The position numbers and the translations under genes were made by a program. Below are positions 1 to 6,349 of a stretch of DNA of 11,826 nt, in pieces. Under the pieces are notes generated by a model that made no database searches, had not been told where the DNA came from, and saw only the letters and a list, made by a program, of their open reading frames with translations. Location: NCBI GenBank assembly GCA_025965395.1, contig JAOPXA010000257.1:1-11826 (forward strand), given 5' to 3'. Origin of the DNA: Nocardioidaceae bacterium. Its GTDB lineage: Bacteria > Actinomycetota > Actinomycetes > Propionibacteriales > Nocardioidaceae. Every line of letters starts with the position of its first letter. Position 1 is the stretch's first letter.

Positions 1-477
1 GCTCCCGGTGAGCGCCAACCGCGTGGGATCGGCGGAGAACTCGGCCGCGTGGTCACGGGCCCAGATCGCGGCCGCGTAGGCATCGTCATAAGCCGCCGGA
101 AACTTCGACTCCGGTGCGAGTCGGTAGTCGACGTTGACGACAGACACTTTGGCCCGGTTGGCGATCCTGCGGCACGTCGAGTCGTGCATGTCGAGGTCAC
201 CACTCACCCATCCGCCGCCGTGGTAGTAGACGACGAGCGGCAACGGCTTGAGATCCTCGGCGACTTCGGGCACGTAGATCCGCACGGTGATGTGCTCGTT
301 GACCTTTTCTTCCCAGCACCGTTCGACCTGCTCGACCTCCCCCGCGGGGGGCTTGAAGCCGCGCATCGTGTGCTTGTACGACGTAGAAGCGTCGTCGTCG
401 GTGAGCGCATTGTCGGGAAAAGCAAGAAGCGATGAGGCGAGGGCGACGATGGCAGCGGAGTCGGGCTTGAGAGGCAT
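1..477 (-). CDS. Alpha/beta hydrolase fold-3 (HSL-family) esterase/lactonase, 3' end cut by window
   Basis: N-terminal 159 residues of a probable carboxylesterase or lactone hydrolase of the hormone-sensitive-lipase family. Visible are the oxyanion-hole motif HGGGW (residues 86-90, after a PLVVYY strand) and the family motif DYRLAPE (117-123), followed by a helix with FPAAYDDAY. The reading frame leaves the window at LTGS, apparently just at the nucleophile elbow (usually GDSAGG in this family), so the catalytic Ser, Asp and His are not visible. The ATG at 477 has a good Shine-Dalgarno (AAGGAA) that overlaps the stop codon of the upstream BVMO gene, with 8 nt between the genes, which points to one operon and translational coupling. 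A hydrolase directly behind a BVMO commonly cleaves the ester or lactone that the BVMO makes; that role is inferred from context. Confidence 0.88.
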   Translation of the reverse strand, partial: MPLKPDSAAIVALASSLLAFPDNALTDDDASTSYKHTMRGFKPPAGEVEQVERCWEEKVNEHITVRIYVPEVAEDLKPLPLVVYYHGGGWVSGDLDMHDSTCRRIANRAKVSVVNVDYRLAPESKFPAAYDDAYAAAIWARDHAAEFSADPTRLALTGS

Positions 478-485
478 GGTGTTCC

Positions 486-2111
486 TTACTTGAAGTCGAA
501 GCCCTCGAAGTCGTTGGCGATGACTTCTTCGCAGCGCTGTACATACGCGGGGAAGCCTCCGGCATACGGCTGGAAGACGCGGGAGTTGTCGTCCTTGTTG
601 ACATGCACCATGTAGTTCTCGACGTTGAGGCGCAGCAACTTGCTCGCGACCTCGGCGACGTGCTCGGTCCAGCTGTCCTGGGCGTCGAGCGTCGGCTCGA
701 CGCGGTTGTAGTGATGCTCGTGCATGTGGCTGATGATGTCACCCACGAAGTCCACGTGTTGCACGTTGCACACGATCATGTTGGCGAGCACAGATGGGCT
801 TCCGGGGCCAGTGATGATGAACAGGTTGGGGAAACCCGTCGTCATGAGACCGAGATAGGTACGAGGGCCGCGCTTCCACAGATCGCTGGGGTGCTTGCCT
901 TCCTCGTTGGTGATGTTGGCCTCGTCGAGTGCGCCGGTGAAGGCGTTGAAGCCCAAGGCGAAGACGATCAAGTCGACCTCGATGTGTCCGTTCTGTGTCT
1001 GGATCCCGGTCGGCGTGATCTTGATGATCGGGTCGCTCTTGACGTCGACGAGCGTGACGTTGTCGCGGATGAACGTCTTGTAGAAGCCGGTGACGACACA
1101 GAGGCGACGCGAGCCGATCGGGTACTCCGTCGGGACGAGCGTCTCGGCGACGTCCGGGTCGTCGACGATCGTACGAATCTTGTTGCGTACGAACTCCGAG
1201 ACGATGTCGTTGACGTCCTTGTTGGTGCCTTGGTCGGTGAACACAAGGTTCATCGAGTGTCCGCCGTAGCTCCAGCACTCCTCGAGGCGAGCTTGCTGCT
1301 CCTCGGGGGTGTAGTCAGCCGCAGCGCGCGAGGGCATGGGGATGGGGGCCGCGCCGGGGTGGTGGACGACCTCCTCCCAGACCTCGTCGAGGCGACCCGC
1401 GAAGTCGTCGTACTTAGCCTGGTCGAGCGGGCTGTTGTTGGCGGGGATCGAGTAGTTGGCGGTGCGGTGGAACACGGTGAGGTGCGAAGCGGCTTCGGCA
1501 AGGATTGGAATCGCCTGGACGCCAGACGAGCCCGTGCCGATGATGGCGATGCGCTTGCCCTCGAGCTCGATGTGGCGGTCAGGCCACTGTGACGTCTGGA
1601 CCCATTCGCCCTGGAAGTCGTCGAGCCCTTCGAAGGACGGCTTGCGTGGCTTCGAGAGCTGCCCGCTCGTCATGACCAAGTAGCGGCACGTGTAGGTGTC
1701 GCCCTTATCGGTGGTCACCGTGTAGCGGTTGCCGGCCGGGTCCCACTGCGCGCCGGACATCCAGGTATTGAACTGAAACTTCTCCTTGACGTGGAAGCGC
1801 TCAGCGACGTGGTCAAGGTAAGCGAGGATCTCCGGCTGCGCGGGGTAGCGCTCGGTCCACTTCCACTCTTTGTAGAGATCCTTGTCGAAGAAGTAGGAGT
1901 AATAGAAGCTCTCGACATCAACGCGTGCACCTGGGTAACGGTTGTGATACCAGACGCCACCGACCCCAGCGGCGCCTTCGAGCCCTAGGACCGAGAGGCC
2001 ATCTTCTGTGTACGTGTGCGTGGCATAGATGCCGCCCATCCCTGCGCCGACCACGACGACGTCGTAGTCGATGTCGTTGGACTCAGATAATGCCGGGTTG
2101 TGAGGTGCCAT
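486..2111 (-). CDS. Baeyer-Villiger monooxygenase 1 (FAD, NADPH), 541 aa
   Basis: Class B flavoprotein monooxygenase expected to convert a ketone into an ester or lactone with NADPH and O2; cytosolic, with no signal or membrane segment. Domains: FAD Rossmann motif GAGMGG (22-27); the BVMO motif GGxWxxxxYPGxxxD as GGVWYHNRYPGARVD (51-65), including the conserved Asp; a fingerprint at 166-177 reading FQGEWVQTSQWP; NADPH Rossmann motif GTGSSG (192-197); and a later GSRRL segment with the Arg expected near the flavin. Length matches cyclohexanone and phenylacetone monooxygenases (~540 aa). The fingerprint is odd: the usual His (FxGxxxHxxxWP) is Gln. The ATG at 2111 has a weak purine-rich AGAGAGA Shine-Dalgarno. 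It is first in an operon with the hydrolase and divergent from FMO1. Substrate unknown; cyclic, steroid or terpenoid ketones are plausible. Confidence 0.93.
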   Translation of the reverse strand: MAPHNPALSESNDIDYDVVVVGAGMGGIYATHTYTEDGLSVLGLEGAAGVGGVWYHNRYPGARVDVESFYYSYFFDKDLYKEWKWTERYPAQPEILAYLDHVAERFHVKEKFQFNTWMSGAQWDPAGNRYTVTTDKGDTYTCRYLVMTSGQLSKPRKPSFEGLDDFQGEWVQTSQWPDRHIELEGKRIAIIGTGSSGVQAIPILAEAASHLTVFHRTANYSIPANNSPLDQAKYDDFAGRLDEVWEEVVHHPGAAPIPMPSRAAADYTPEEQQARLEECWSYGGHSMNLVFTDQGTNKDVNDIVSEFVRNKIRTIVDDPDVAETLVPTEYPIGSRRLCVVTGFYKTFIRDNVTLVDVKSDPIIKITPTGIQTQNGHIEVDLIVFALGFNAFTGALDEANITNEEGKHPSDLWKRGPRTYLGLMTTGFPNLFIITGPGSPSVLANMIVCNVQHVDFVGDIISHMHEHHYNRVEPTLDAQDSWTEHVAEVASKLLRLNVENYMVHVNKDDNSRVFQPYAGGFPAYVQRCEEVIANDFEGFDFK

Positions 2112-2223
2112 GTCGTCTCTCTAAAAAGTCTTGTCCGAATGTGGTGCGTGGCGTCTTATGGCGAATTCGGGGTAGCCGCATGTGCCGTTGCCCAAGGCGT
2201 GCCCATGTCTGAGAAATATCTTA

Positions 2224-2261
2224 GGTATTTGTACCAGTTTTAGGCGTGCGCTGTGACTCTA
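2224..2261 (-). promoter_or_regulatory. Conserved BVMO-side upstream block, copy 1
   Basis: Read on the minus strand, TAGAGTCACA is followed by 11 nt, AAACT, then the inverted repeat GGTACAAATACC. The same order and the same 11-nt spacing occur upstream of BVMO2 (5983-6023). Conservation between the two duplicated regions marks it as a likely operator or promoter part for the BVMO genes. A TAAGAT just downstream could serve as a -10 box, but there is no convincing -35. Confidence 0.5.
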
Positions 2262-2315
2262 GTTACCTCCGGGTGTGATGACAAGTGCCCGGTCCGCCAT
2301 TGTATGCATTTGTTT

Positions 2316-2327
2316 GTACAAGTGTAC
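2316..2327. promoter_or_regulatory. Operator-like palindrome GTACAAGTGTAC
   Basis: GTACA-AG-TGTAC is a near-perfect inverted repeat of the size bound by dimeric repressors such as TetR or GntR proteins. A near copy (GTACAAATGTAC) stands before the solute-binding-protein gene at 9278-9289. No regulator gene lies in the window, so the binding protein is unknown. Confidence 0.4.
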
Positions 2328-2408
2328 TGATTAGCCGAAGGAGTCGTTTGGGCTGCCATTTCAGTCCATAGTGCGAAGAGAATCTCCCGCGGCGTGCGGT
2401 TGCTGACC

Positions 2409-2436
2409 TTGACTGGGTCGCGACTCCCGGTATGTT
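2409..2436 (+). promoter_or_regulatory. Sigma-70-type promoter of FMO1
   Basis: -35 TTGACT (2409-2414), 16-nt spacer, -10 TATGTT (2431-2436). Transcription would begin near 2443, giving a leader of about 50 nt. The same hexamers with the same spacer precede FMO2 at 6220-6247, which is the main reason to believe it. Confidence 0.72.
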
Positions 2437-2452
2437 GATGCAAACTTGCACA

Positions 2453-2468
2453 AGTGACTCAGATCACA
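2453..2468. promoter_or_regulatory. CRP/GlxR-like site upstream of FMO1
   Basis: The palindrome is aGTGA-N6-TCACa, close to the TGTGA-N6-TCACA consensus of actinobacterial cAMP receptor proteins. It lies about 10-25 nt downstream of the predicted start point, a position that suits repression or a roadblock better than activation. An equivalent site is found at the same place before FMO2. Confidence 0.55.
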
Positions 2469-2479
2469 TGTCGTCTACC

Positions 2480-2485
2480 GAGGAG
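2480..2485 (+). promoter_or_regulatory. Shine-Dalgarno deciding the FMO1 start
   Basis: GAGGAG sits 7 nt before the ATG at 2493. An in-frame upstream GTG at 2454 lies inside the CRP-like site and has no ribosome site. The protein from 2493 also aligns from its first residues with FMO2, so 2493 is chosen. Confidence 0.85.
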
Positions 2486-2492
2486 TTTCGCC

Positions 2493-4319
2493 ATGCCCGA
2501 GAATGAGACTGCGGAAGAGCTTTCAGCAAAGGTCGAGCGTTGGCTCGCGGACTTCGAGACCACCCTGGTCAGCAAGGACGCTTCCCAGCTCGAGCGCCTC
2601 TTCACGCCGGAGGCAGGGTGGCGCGATCTCGTGTCCTTCACGTGGGACATGCGTCAGGCGTACGACCGGGATGCGATTGGCGAGCTAGCGTTTTCGGTTG
2701 TCGACGACATCCAGCCGCGCAACTTCCGTCTCGCGGCGTCCCGCCCGGCGCCTCAACGCACGGACTATCCAGGATTGGACTATGTCGAGCTGTTCTTCGA
2801 CTTCGATACGGCATTCGGCTGGGGGACAGGGTTCGTTCGACTGAACGACGATGAGTCCCAGCCCTCCGGTCTTCGGGCGTGGTCGCTCTTCACCGAGCTC
2901 AGCGAGCTGAACGGCTACCACGCCAATCCTCCCCACATCCGCGAGCACGCGTTGGGCACGCACGGCAAGGGAGGAGACGGCAACTGGCTCGAGCAGTTGA
3001 CCGAGCAGCACGCCCTCGTCGGGCGTGACCCTGACGTGTTGATCGTCGGCGGCGGACACTCGGGCGTGATGCTGGCCGCCCACCTCAAGCGCCTCGGTGT
3101 CGAGGCACTCGTCATTGACAAGAACGAACGCATCGGTGACAACTGGCGCAAACGCTATCGCTCCCTCGTGCTGCACAACCCCACCGAGATGAACCACTTC
3201 CCGTACATCCGCTACCCCGATTCCTGGCCAGAGTTCTTGCCCAAGGACAAGCTCGCTAATTGGATCGAGACGTACGTCGATCTCTTGGAGCTCAACTTCT
3301 GGACATCAACCGAATTCCTTGGTGGAGCATATGACGATGCAACGGGCACGTGGACCGCGTCGATCCGCAAGTCCGACGGCACCGAACGGGTGATGCATCC
3401 CCAGCATGTCGTCATCGCGACGGGCGGTGCTGGCGGGAAGCCGAAGATTCCCGATCTGAAGGGCATCGCGTCGTTCAAGGGTGACGTCATGCACTCCTCG
3501 CAGTTCAGCGGCGGCGCTGCCTATGCGGGCAAGAAGGCGCTCGTGGTCGGCACGGGCACGAGCGCTCATGACATCGCGCTCGACTTCTACAAGAACGGGG
3601 CAACCGTCTCGATGCTCCAGCGCAATCCCACGACGGTCGTGCAGGTCGATACCGCCAACCTGGCCTACGCCTCGTACTTCACGGGCGCACGGTACGAAGA
3701 CTGCGACATGACGGCCGCTGCGGAGTTCATCTACCCGAAGTTGCTCGACAACCTCCGTGCCTACACGGCGATGACCCAGGAGATCGACAAGGAGCTTCTC
3801 GACGGCCTTGAAGCGGCAGGCATGCGCCTCGACGTTGGCGAGGACGGCACTGGCTGGGTCATGAAGTTCCTGCGTTATGGGGGCGGTTACTACCTCAACG
3901 TCGGCGCTTCGGACGTGATCATCGCGGGCGGCATCTCCATCATCCAGTCCGACGATGTGGCCGAGTTCGTCGCCGACGGTGCGACGATGAAGGACGGATC
4001 GGTAGCGGAGTTTGACGTGATCGTGCTCGCCACCGGCTACCACAACCAACAGACCGAGACGGAGAAGTACTTCGGTGCCGAGGTGTCTGAGCTGGTCGGT
4101 CCCATCAGTGGCTTCGCACCCGAAGGTGGCGAGCTTCTCAATGTCTGGAAGGCCACACCGCAGCCTGGCCTCTGGTTCATGGTCGGCGGCATCAACCAGG
4201 CTCGTGTGGGCTCGCCGGGCATGGCGTTCCAGATCAAGGGATACCTCGCTGACCTCATTCCTGAGTCGCTGCGCGTCCACCCGAAGTCTGCGGGAGTCCT
4301 GGAGGACGCGCCAGCCTAA
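2493..4319 (+). CDS. NTF2/SnoaL-like domain fused to flavin-containing monooxygenase (FMO1), 608 aa
   Basis: Probable NADPH- and FAD-dependent monooxygenase of the FMO/YUCCA-like class B group; it could carry out N-, S- or Baeyer-Villiger-type oxygenation of an unknown substrate. Residues ~12-150 form an NTF2/SnoaL-like alpha+beta domain, with WRDLVSFTWDMRQ at 43-55. The flavoprotein part starts near 180: FAD motif GGGHSG (186-191) after DVLIV, IDKNERIGDNWRKRY (208-222), FMO signature FKGDVMHSSQF (328-338, FxGxxxHxxxF), NADPH motif VVGTGTS (351-357) and LATGY (512-516). The fused architecture is known from fungal and bacterial FMO-like proteins of about 600 aa. No signal peptide or membrane helix is seen. 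It is transcribed alone from the promoter at 2409 and ends 0 nt from the stop of convergent BVMO2. Paralogue of FMO2. Confidence 0.9.
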   Translation: MPENETAEELSAKVERWLADFETTLVSKDASQLERLFTPEAGWRDLVSFTWDMRQAYDRDAIGELAFSVVDDIQPRNFRLAASRPAPQRTDYPGLDYVELFFDFDTAFGWGTGFVRLNDDESQPSGLRAWSLFTELSELNGYHANPPHIREHALGTHGKGGDGNWLEQLTEQHALVGRDPDVLIVGGGHSGVMLAAHLKRLGVEALVIDKNERIGDNWRKRYRSLVLHNPTEMNHFPYIRYPDSWPEFLPKDKLANWIETYVDLLELNFWTSTEFLGGAYDDATGTWTASIRKSDGTERVMHPQHVVIATGGAGGKPKIPDLKGIASFKGDVMHSSQFSGGAAYAGKKALVVGTGTSAHDIALDFYKNGATVSMLQRNPTTVVQVDTANLAYASYFTGARYEDCDMTAAAEFIYPKLLDNLRAYTAMTQEIDKELLDGLEAAGMRLDVGEDGTGWVMKFLRYGGGYYLNVGASDVIIAGGISIIQSDDVAEFVADGATMKDGSVAEFDVIVLATGYHNQQTETEKYFGAEVSELVGPISGFAPEGGELLNVWKATPQPGLWFMVGGINQARVGSPGMAFQIKGYLADLIPESLRVHPKSAGVLEDAPA

Positions 4320-5945
4320 CTACGCGAACTCGAAGCCGTCGAAGCCGTTGGTCATGATCTCGTTGCAACGGGCCGCGTAATTCTGGTATCCGCCTGCGTA
4401 GGGGATGAACACACGTGACCCGTCGTCCTTGTTGACGTGCACCATGTAGTTCTCGACGTTGAGGCGAAGCAGCCTGCTTGCGGCAGTGGCGACCTCTTCG
4501 ACCCAAGACTCCTGTGCCTTCTCTGTGGCCTCGATGCGCTCGTAGCCGTTCTCCTTCATGTAATCGACGATCGAGCCAATGAGGTCGATGTGCTGGACGT
4601 TGCTCACGATCATGTTGGCCAGCACGGACGGGCTTCCCGGACCAGTGACGAGGAACAGGTTGGGGAAGCCGTGGGCCATGAGGCCGAGGTAGGCCTTCGG
4701 TCCTCGACTCCAGCCGTCGCTGGGCTGCTCGCCCTTCTCGTTGCGGATGTTTGCCTGCTCGAGAGCGCCGGTGAAGGCATTGAAGCCGATCGCGAAAACG
4801 ATCAGATCAACCTCGTAGTGGTGGTTCTCGGTCTGGATCCCGGTAGGGGTGATCCGCACGATGGGGTCGGCCTGGACGTCGACCAAGGTGACGTTGTCAC
4901 GGTTGAAGGTGTCGTAGTAGCCGGTGTCGACACACAGGCGACGAGAACCGATCGGGTACTCGGTTGGTACGAGGATCTCGGCTTTGGTCGGATCCTTGAC
5001 GATCGACCGGATCTTGTCGCGTACGAACTCCGAGACGATGTCGTTGGCTTCTTTCGTGGTCCCCTGGTCGGTGAAGACGCCGTTCATGGTGTGACCGCCG
5101 TAGGCCCACCGCTCCTCGAGCAGTGTCTGCTGTTCTTCTGGCGTGTACTCGGCAGCGGTCTTCACACCAAGGGGCACGGGTGCGGCGGCCGGATGCTGCT
5201 GGAGGTCGGCCCAGACCGCGTCGATGCGCGAAGCGATATCGGCGTATTTCGATCGATCGAGTGGCGCGTTGTTGGCCGGGATGGAGTAGTTGGCAGTGCG
5301 GTGGAAGACGAACAGCTGGTCGGCTGTCTCGGCGAGCACGGGGATGGCCTGTACGCCCGAGGAGCCGGTCCCGATGATGGCGATCCGCTTGCCTTCGGTC
5401 TCCACGTGGTGGTGAGGCCACTCCGAGGTCTGGACCCATTCGCCCTGGAAGACGTCCAAGCCTTCAAACTCTGGCTTGCGAGGCTTGGAGAGCTGCCCGC
5501 TCGCCATGACGAGGAAACGGCAGGTGTACGACTCGCCCCTGTCGGTGGTCACGGTGTAGCGGTTGCTCGCGGGCTCCCACTGGGCACCGGTCATCCAGGT
5601 GTCGAATTGGAAATGTCGCTTGATGTCGTACGTCGTCGCGACGTGGTCGAGGTAGGCAAGGATCTCGGGCTGTGCGGGATAACGCTCAGTCCATTCCCAC
5701 TCTTCATACAGGTCCTGGTCGAAGAAGAAGCAGTAGTAGTAGCTCTCGATATCGACGCGCGCTCCTGGGTAACGATTGTGGTACCAAACGCCGCCGACGT
5801 CGGCCGCCGACTCGATGCCCAACACGGCGAGACCTTGCTCTCGATAGCGATGCATGGCGTAGATCCCGCCCATTCCGGCACCGATGACGACGACGTCGTA
5901 GTCGACGCTTCTCTCGTCGTTCTGTCCGACTGTTTCCCCGGCCAT
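4320..5945 (-). CDS. Baeyer-Villiger monooxygenase 2 (FAD, NADPH), 541 aa
   Basis: Paralogue of BVMO1, about 75% identical over the first ~210 residues by eye, with the same reaction class and cytosolic location. It carries GAGMGG, the full GGVWYHNRYPGARVD motif, a fingerprint reading FQGEWVQTSEWP (again Gln instead of His), and GTGSSG for NADPH. The frame is open upstream to a TTG at 5990, but the ATG at 5945 is preferred: it has a purine-rich GAGAGAAA before it, whereas the TTG has none, and it gives 541 aa, exactly the BVMO1 length, with 14 residues before the first shared DYD. The end differs from BVMO1: no co-directional gene follows, and the stop abuts that of convergent FMO1. A subunit partnership with BVMO1 is not indicated; divergence in substrate range is more likely. 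Confidence 0.93.
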   Translation of the reverse strand: MAGETVGQNDERSVDYDVVVIGAGMGGIYAMHRYREQGLAVLGIESAADVGGVWYHNRYPGARVDIESYYYCFFFDQDLYEEWEWTERYPAQPEILAYLDHVATTYDIKRHFQFDTWMTGAQWEPASNRYTVTTDRGESYTCRFLVMASGQLSKPRKPEFEGLDVFQGEWVQTSEWPHHHVETEGKRIAIIGTGSSGVQAIPVLAETADQLFVFHRTANYSIPANNAPLDRSKYADIASRIDAVWADLQQHPAAAPVPLGVKTAAEYTPEEQQTLLEERWAYGGHTMNGVFTDQGTTKEANDIVSEFVRDKIRSIVKDPTKAEILVPTEYPIGSRRLCVDTGYYDTFNRDNVTLVDVQADPIVRITPTGIQTENHHYEVDLIVFAIGFNAFTGALEQANIRNEKGEQPSDGWSRGPKAYLGLMAHGFPNLFLVTGPGSPSVLANMIVSNVQHIDLIGSIVDYMKENGYERIEATEKAQESWVEEVATAASRLLRLNVENYMVHVNKDDGSRVFIPYAGGYQNYAARCNEIMTNGFDGFEFA

Positions 5946-5982
5946 GATTTCTCTCGCTTTCTCGAGCCATGCCTCGTCAATA

Positions 5983-6023
5983 TGTGACAAATGTCCAAGT
6001 TTGGTGGAGCGAGTGTGACTCTA
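5983..6023 (-). promoter_or_regulatory. Conserved BVMO-side upstream block, copy 2
   Basis: The minus strand reads TAGAGTCACA, 11 nt, AAACT, then an imperfect palindrome TGGACATTTGTCACA. Order and spacing match the block before BVMO1, but it lies about 70 nt closer to its gene (5945). The palindrome also resembles a degenerate CRP half-site pair (TGTGA-N6-TCCA on the plus strand). Confidence 0.48.
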
Positions 6024-6219
6024 ACGAGCAAAATTGGTCGTCAACAAGGGACCAAAGACCCGAATGGGGCGGCGTACGGCTGACCAGGATTAACTCCACC
6101 GAGTCGGCCTATCAGTGCAATTATTGGGACGGATGTATTGATTCTGAGTGAGCCATTTTCACCCTGCAATTGCAGTGTTTTTAGGGCATATATCGGTCCT
6201 GTTCGGCACTCTGACCGCC

Positions 6220-6247
6220 TTGACTAGCGGGTGAATCCGAGTATGTT
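6220..6247 (+). promoter_or_regulatory. Sigma-70-type promoter of FMO2-SDR operon
   Basis: -35 TTGACT (6220-6225), 16-nt spacer, -10 TATGTT (6242-6247), followed by a GA as in region 1. The hexamers and spacer are the same as at 2409-2436, while most of the spacer sequence has diverged, so selection on the hexamers is likely. The leader would be about 95 nt. Confidence 0.72.
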
Positions 6248-6263
6248 GAAGCCATTCTTCGCA

Positions 6264-6279
6264 GGTGATGCCGATCACA
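6264..6279. promoter_or_regulatory. CRP/GlxR-like site upstream of FMO2
   Basis: gGTGA-N6-TCACa lies 33 nt from the first base of the -10 box to the TCAC half, exactly as before FMO1. The N6 centre differs between the two copies (CTCAGA and TGCCGA) while the arms are kept, which is the pattern expected of a real protein-binding palindrome. Confidence 0.55.
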
Positions 6280-6349
6280 CATCGACCGAGGCTTTGTGAA
6301 GGATCCTCGCTGTGTTCCAAGCCCGTTGAACGATCCAAGGAGTTAGTCC

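Larger units (their letters stand above)
2112..2492. other. Divergent intergenic regulatory region 1 (BVMO1/FMO1)
   Basis: 381 nt without a convincing gene. From left to right it holds a 12-nt inverted repeat (2224-2235), a block shared with the second divergent region (TGTGACTCTA, 2252-2261), an operator-like GTACAAGTGTAC (2316-2327), three copies of ACAAGTG (2281-2287, 2318-2324, 2450-2456), a sigma-70-like promoter for FMO1 (2409-2436), a CRP-like palindrome (2453-2468) and the FMO1 Shine-Dalgarno (2480-2485). No RNA gene was recognised. The BVMO1 promoter itself cannot be placed with confidence. Confidence 0.7.
5946..6349. other. Divergent intergenic regulatory region 2 (BVMO2/FMO2)
   Basis: 404 nt with no convincing gene and more AT-rich than its flanks. 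It repeats the logic of region 1: a BVMO-side conserved block (5983-6023), the FMO2 promoter (6220-6247), a CRP-like site (6264-6279) and the FMO2 Shine-Dalgarno AAGGAG (6337-6342). The stretch between about 6030 and 6210 shows nothing I can name. The FMO2 leader is about 45 nt longer than that of FMO1, the extra sequence lying between the shared ACCGAGG (6284-6290) and the ribosome site. Confidence 0.68.

Noticed and set aside
2218..2223. TAAGAT-like -10 box for BVMO1 on the minus strand
   Set aside because: No acceptable -35 at the proper distance and no counterpart at the same place before BVMO2, so no BVMO promoter is called.
2240..2451. Short minus-strand frames of 62-67 codons in the first divergent region
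   Set aside because: They overlap the FMO1 promoter and operator-like sites, lack a ribosome site and resemble no family.
2454..2492. In-frame GTG at 2454 as start of FMO1
   Set aside because: The GTG lies inside the CRP-like palindrome, has no ribosome site, and the ATG at 2493 has GAGGAG at the right spacing and aligns with the start of FMO2.
4437..5987. 516-codon open frame on the plus strand opposite BVMO2
   Set aside because: It is the antisense shadow of a gene with clear FAD and NADPH motifs. The translation has no recognisable domain, is rich in Val, Asp, Gly and Arg as GC-rich shadows are, and no ribosome site was seen. A similar 329-codon frame lies opposite BVMO1.
5946..5990. TTG at 5990 as start of BVMO2
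   Set aside because: It has no ribosome site and would make the protein 15 residues longer than BVMO1; the ATG at 5945 gives exactly 541 aa.
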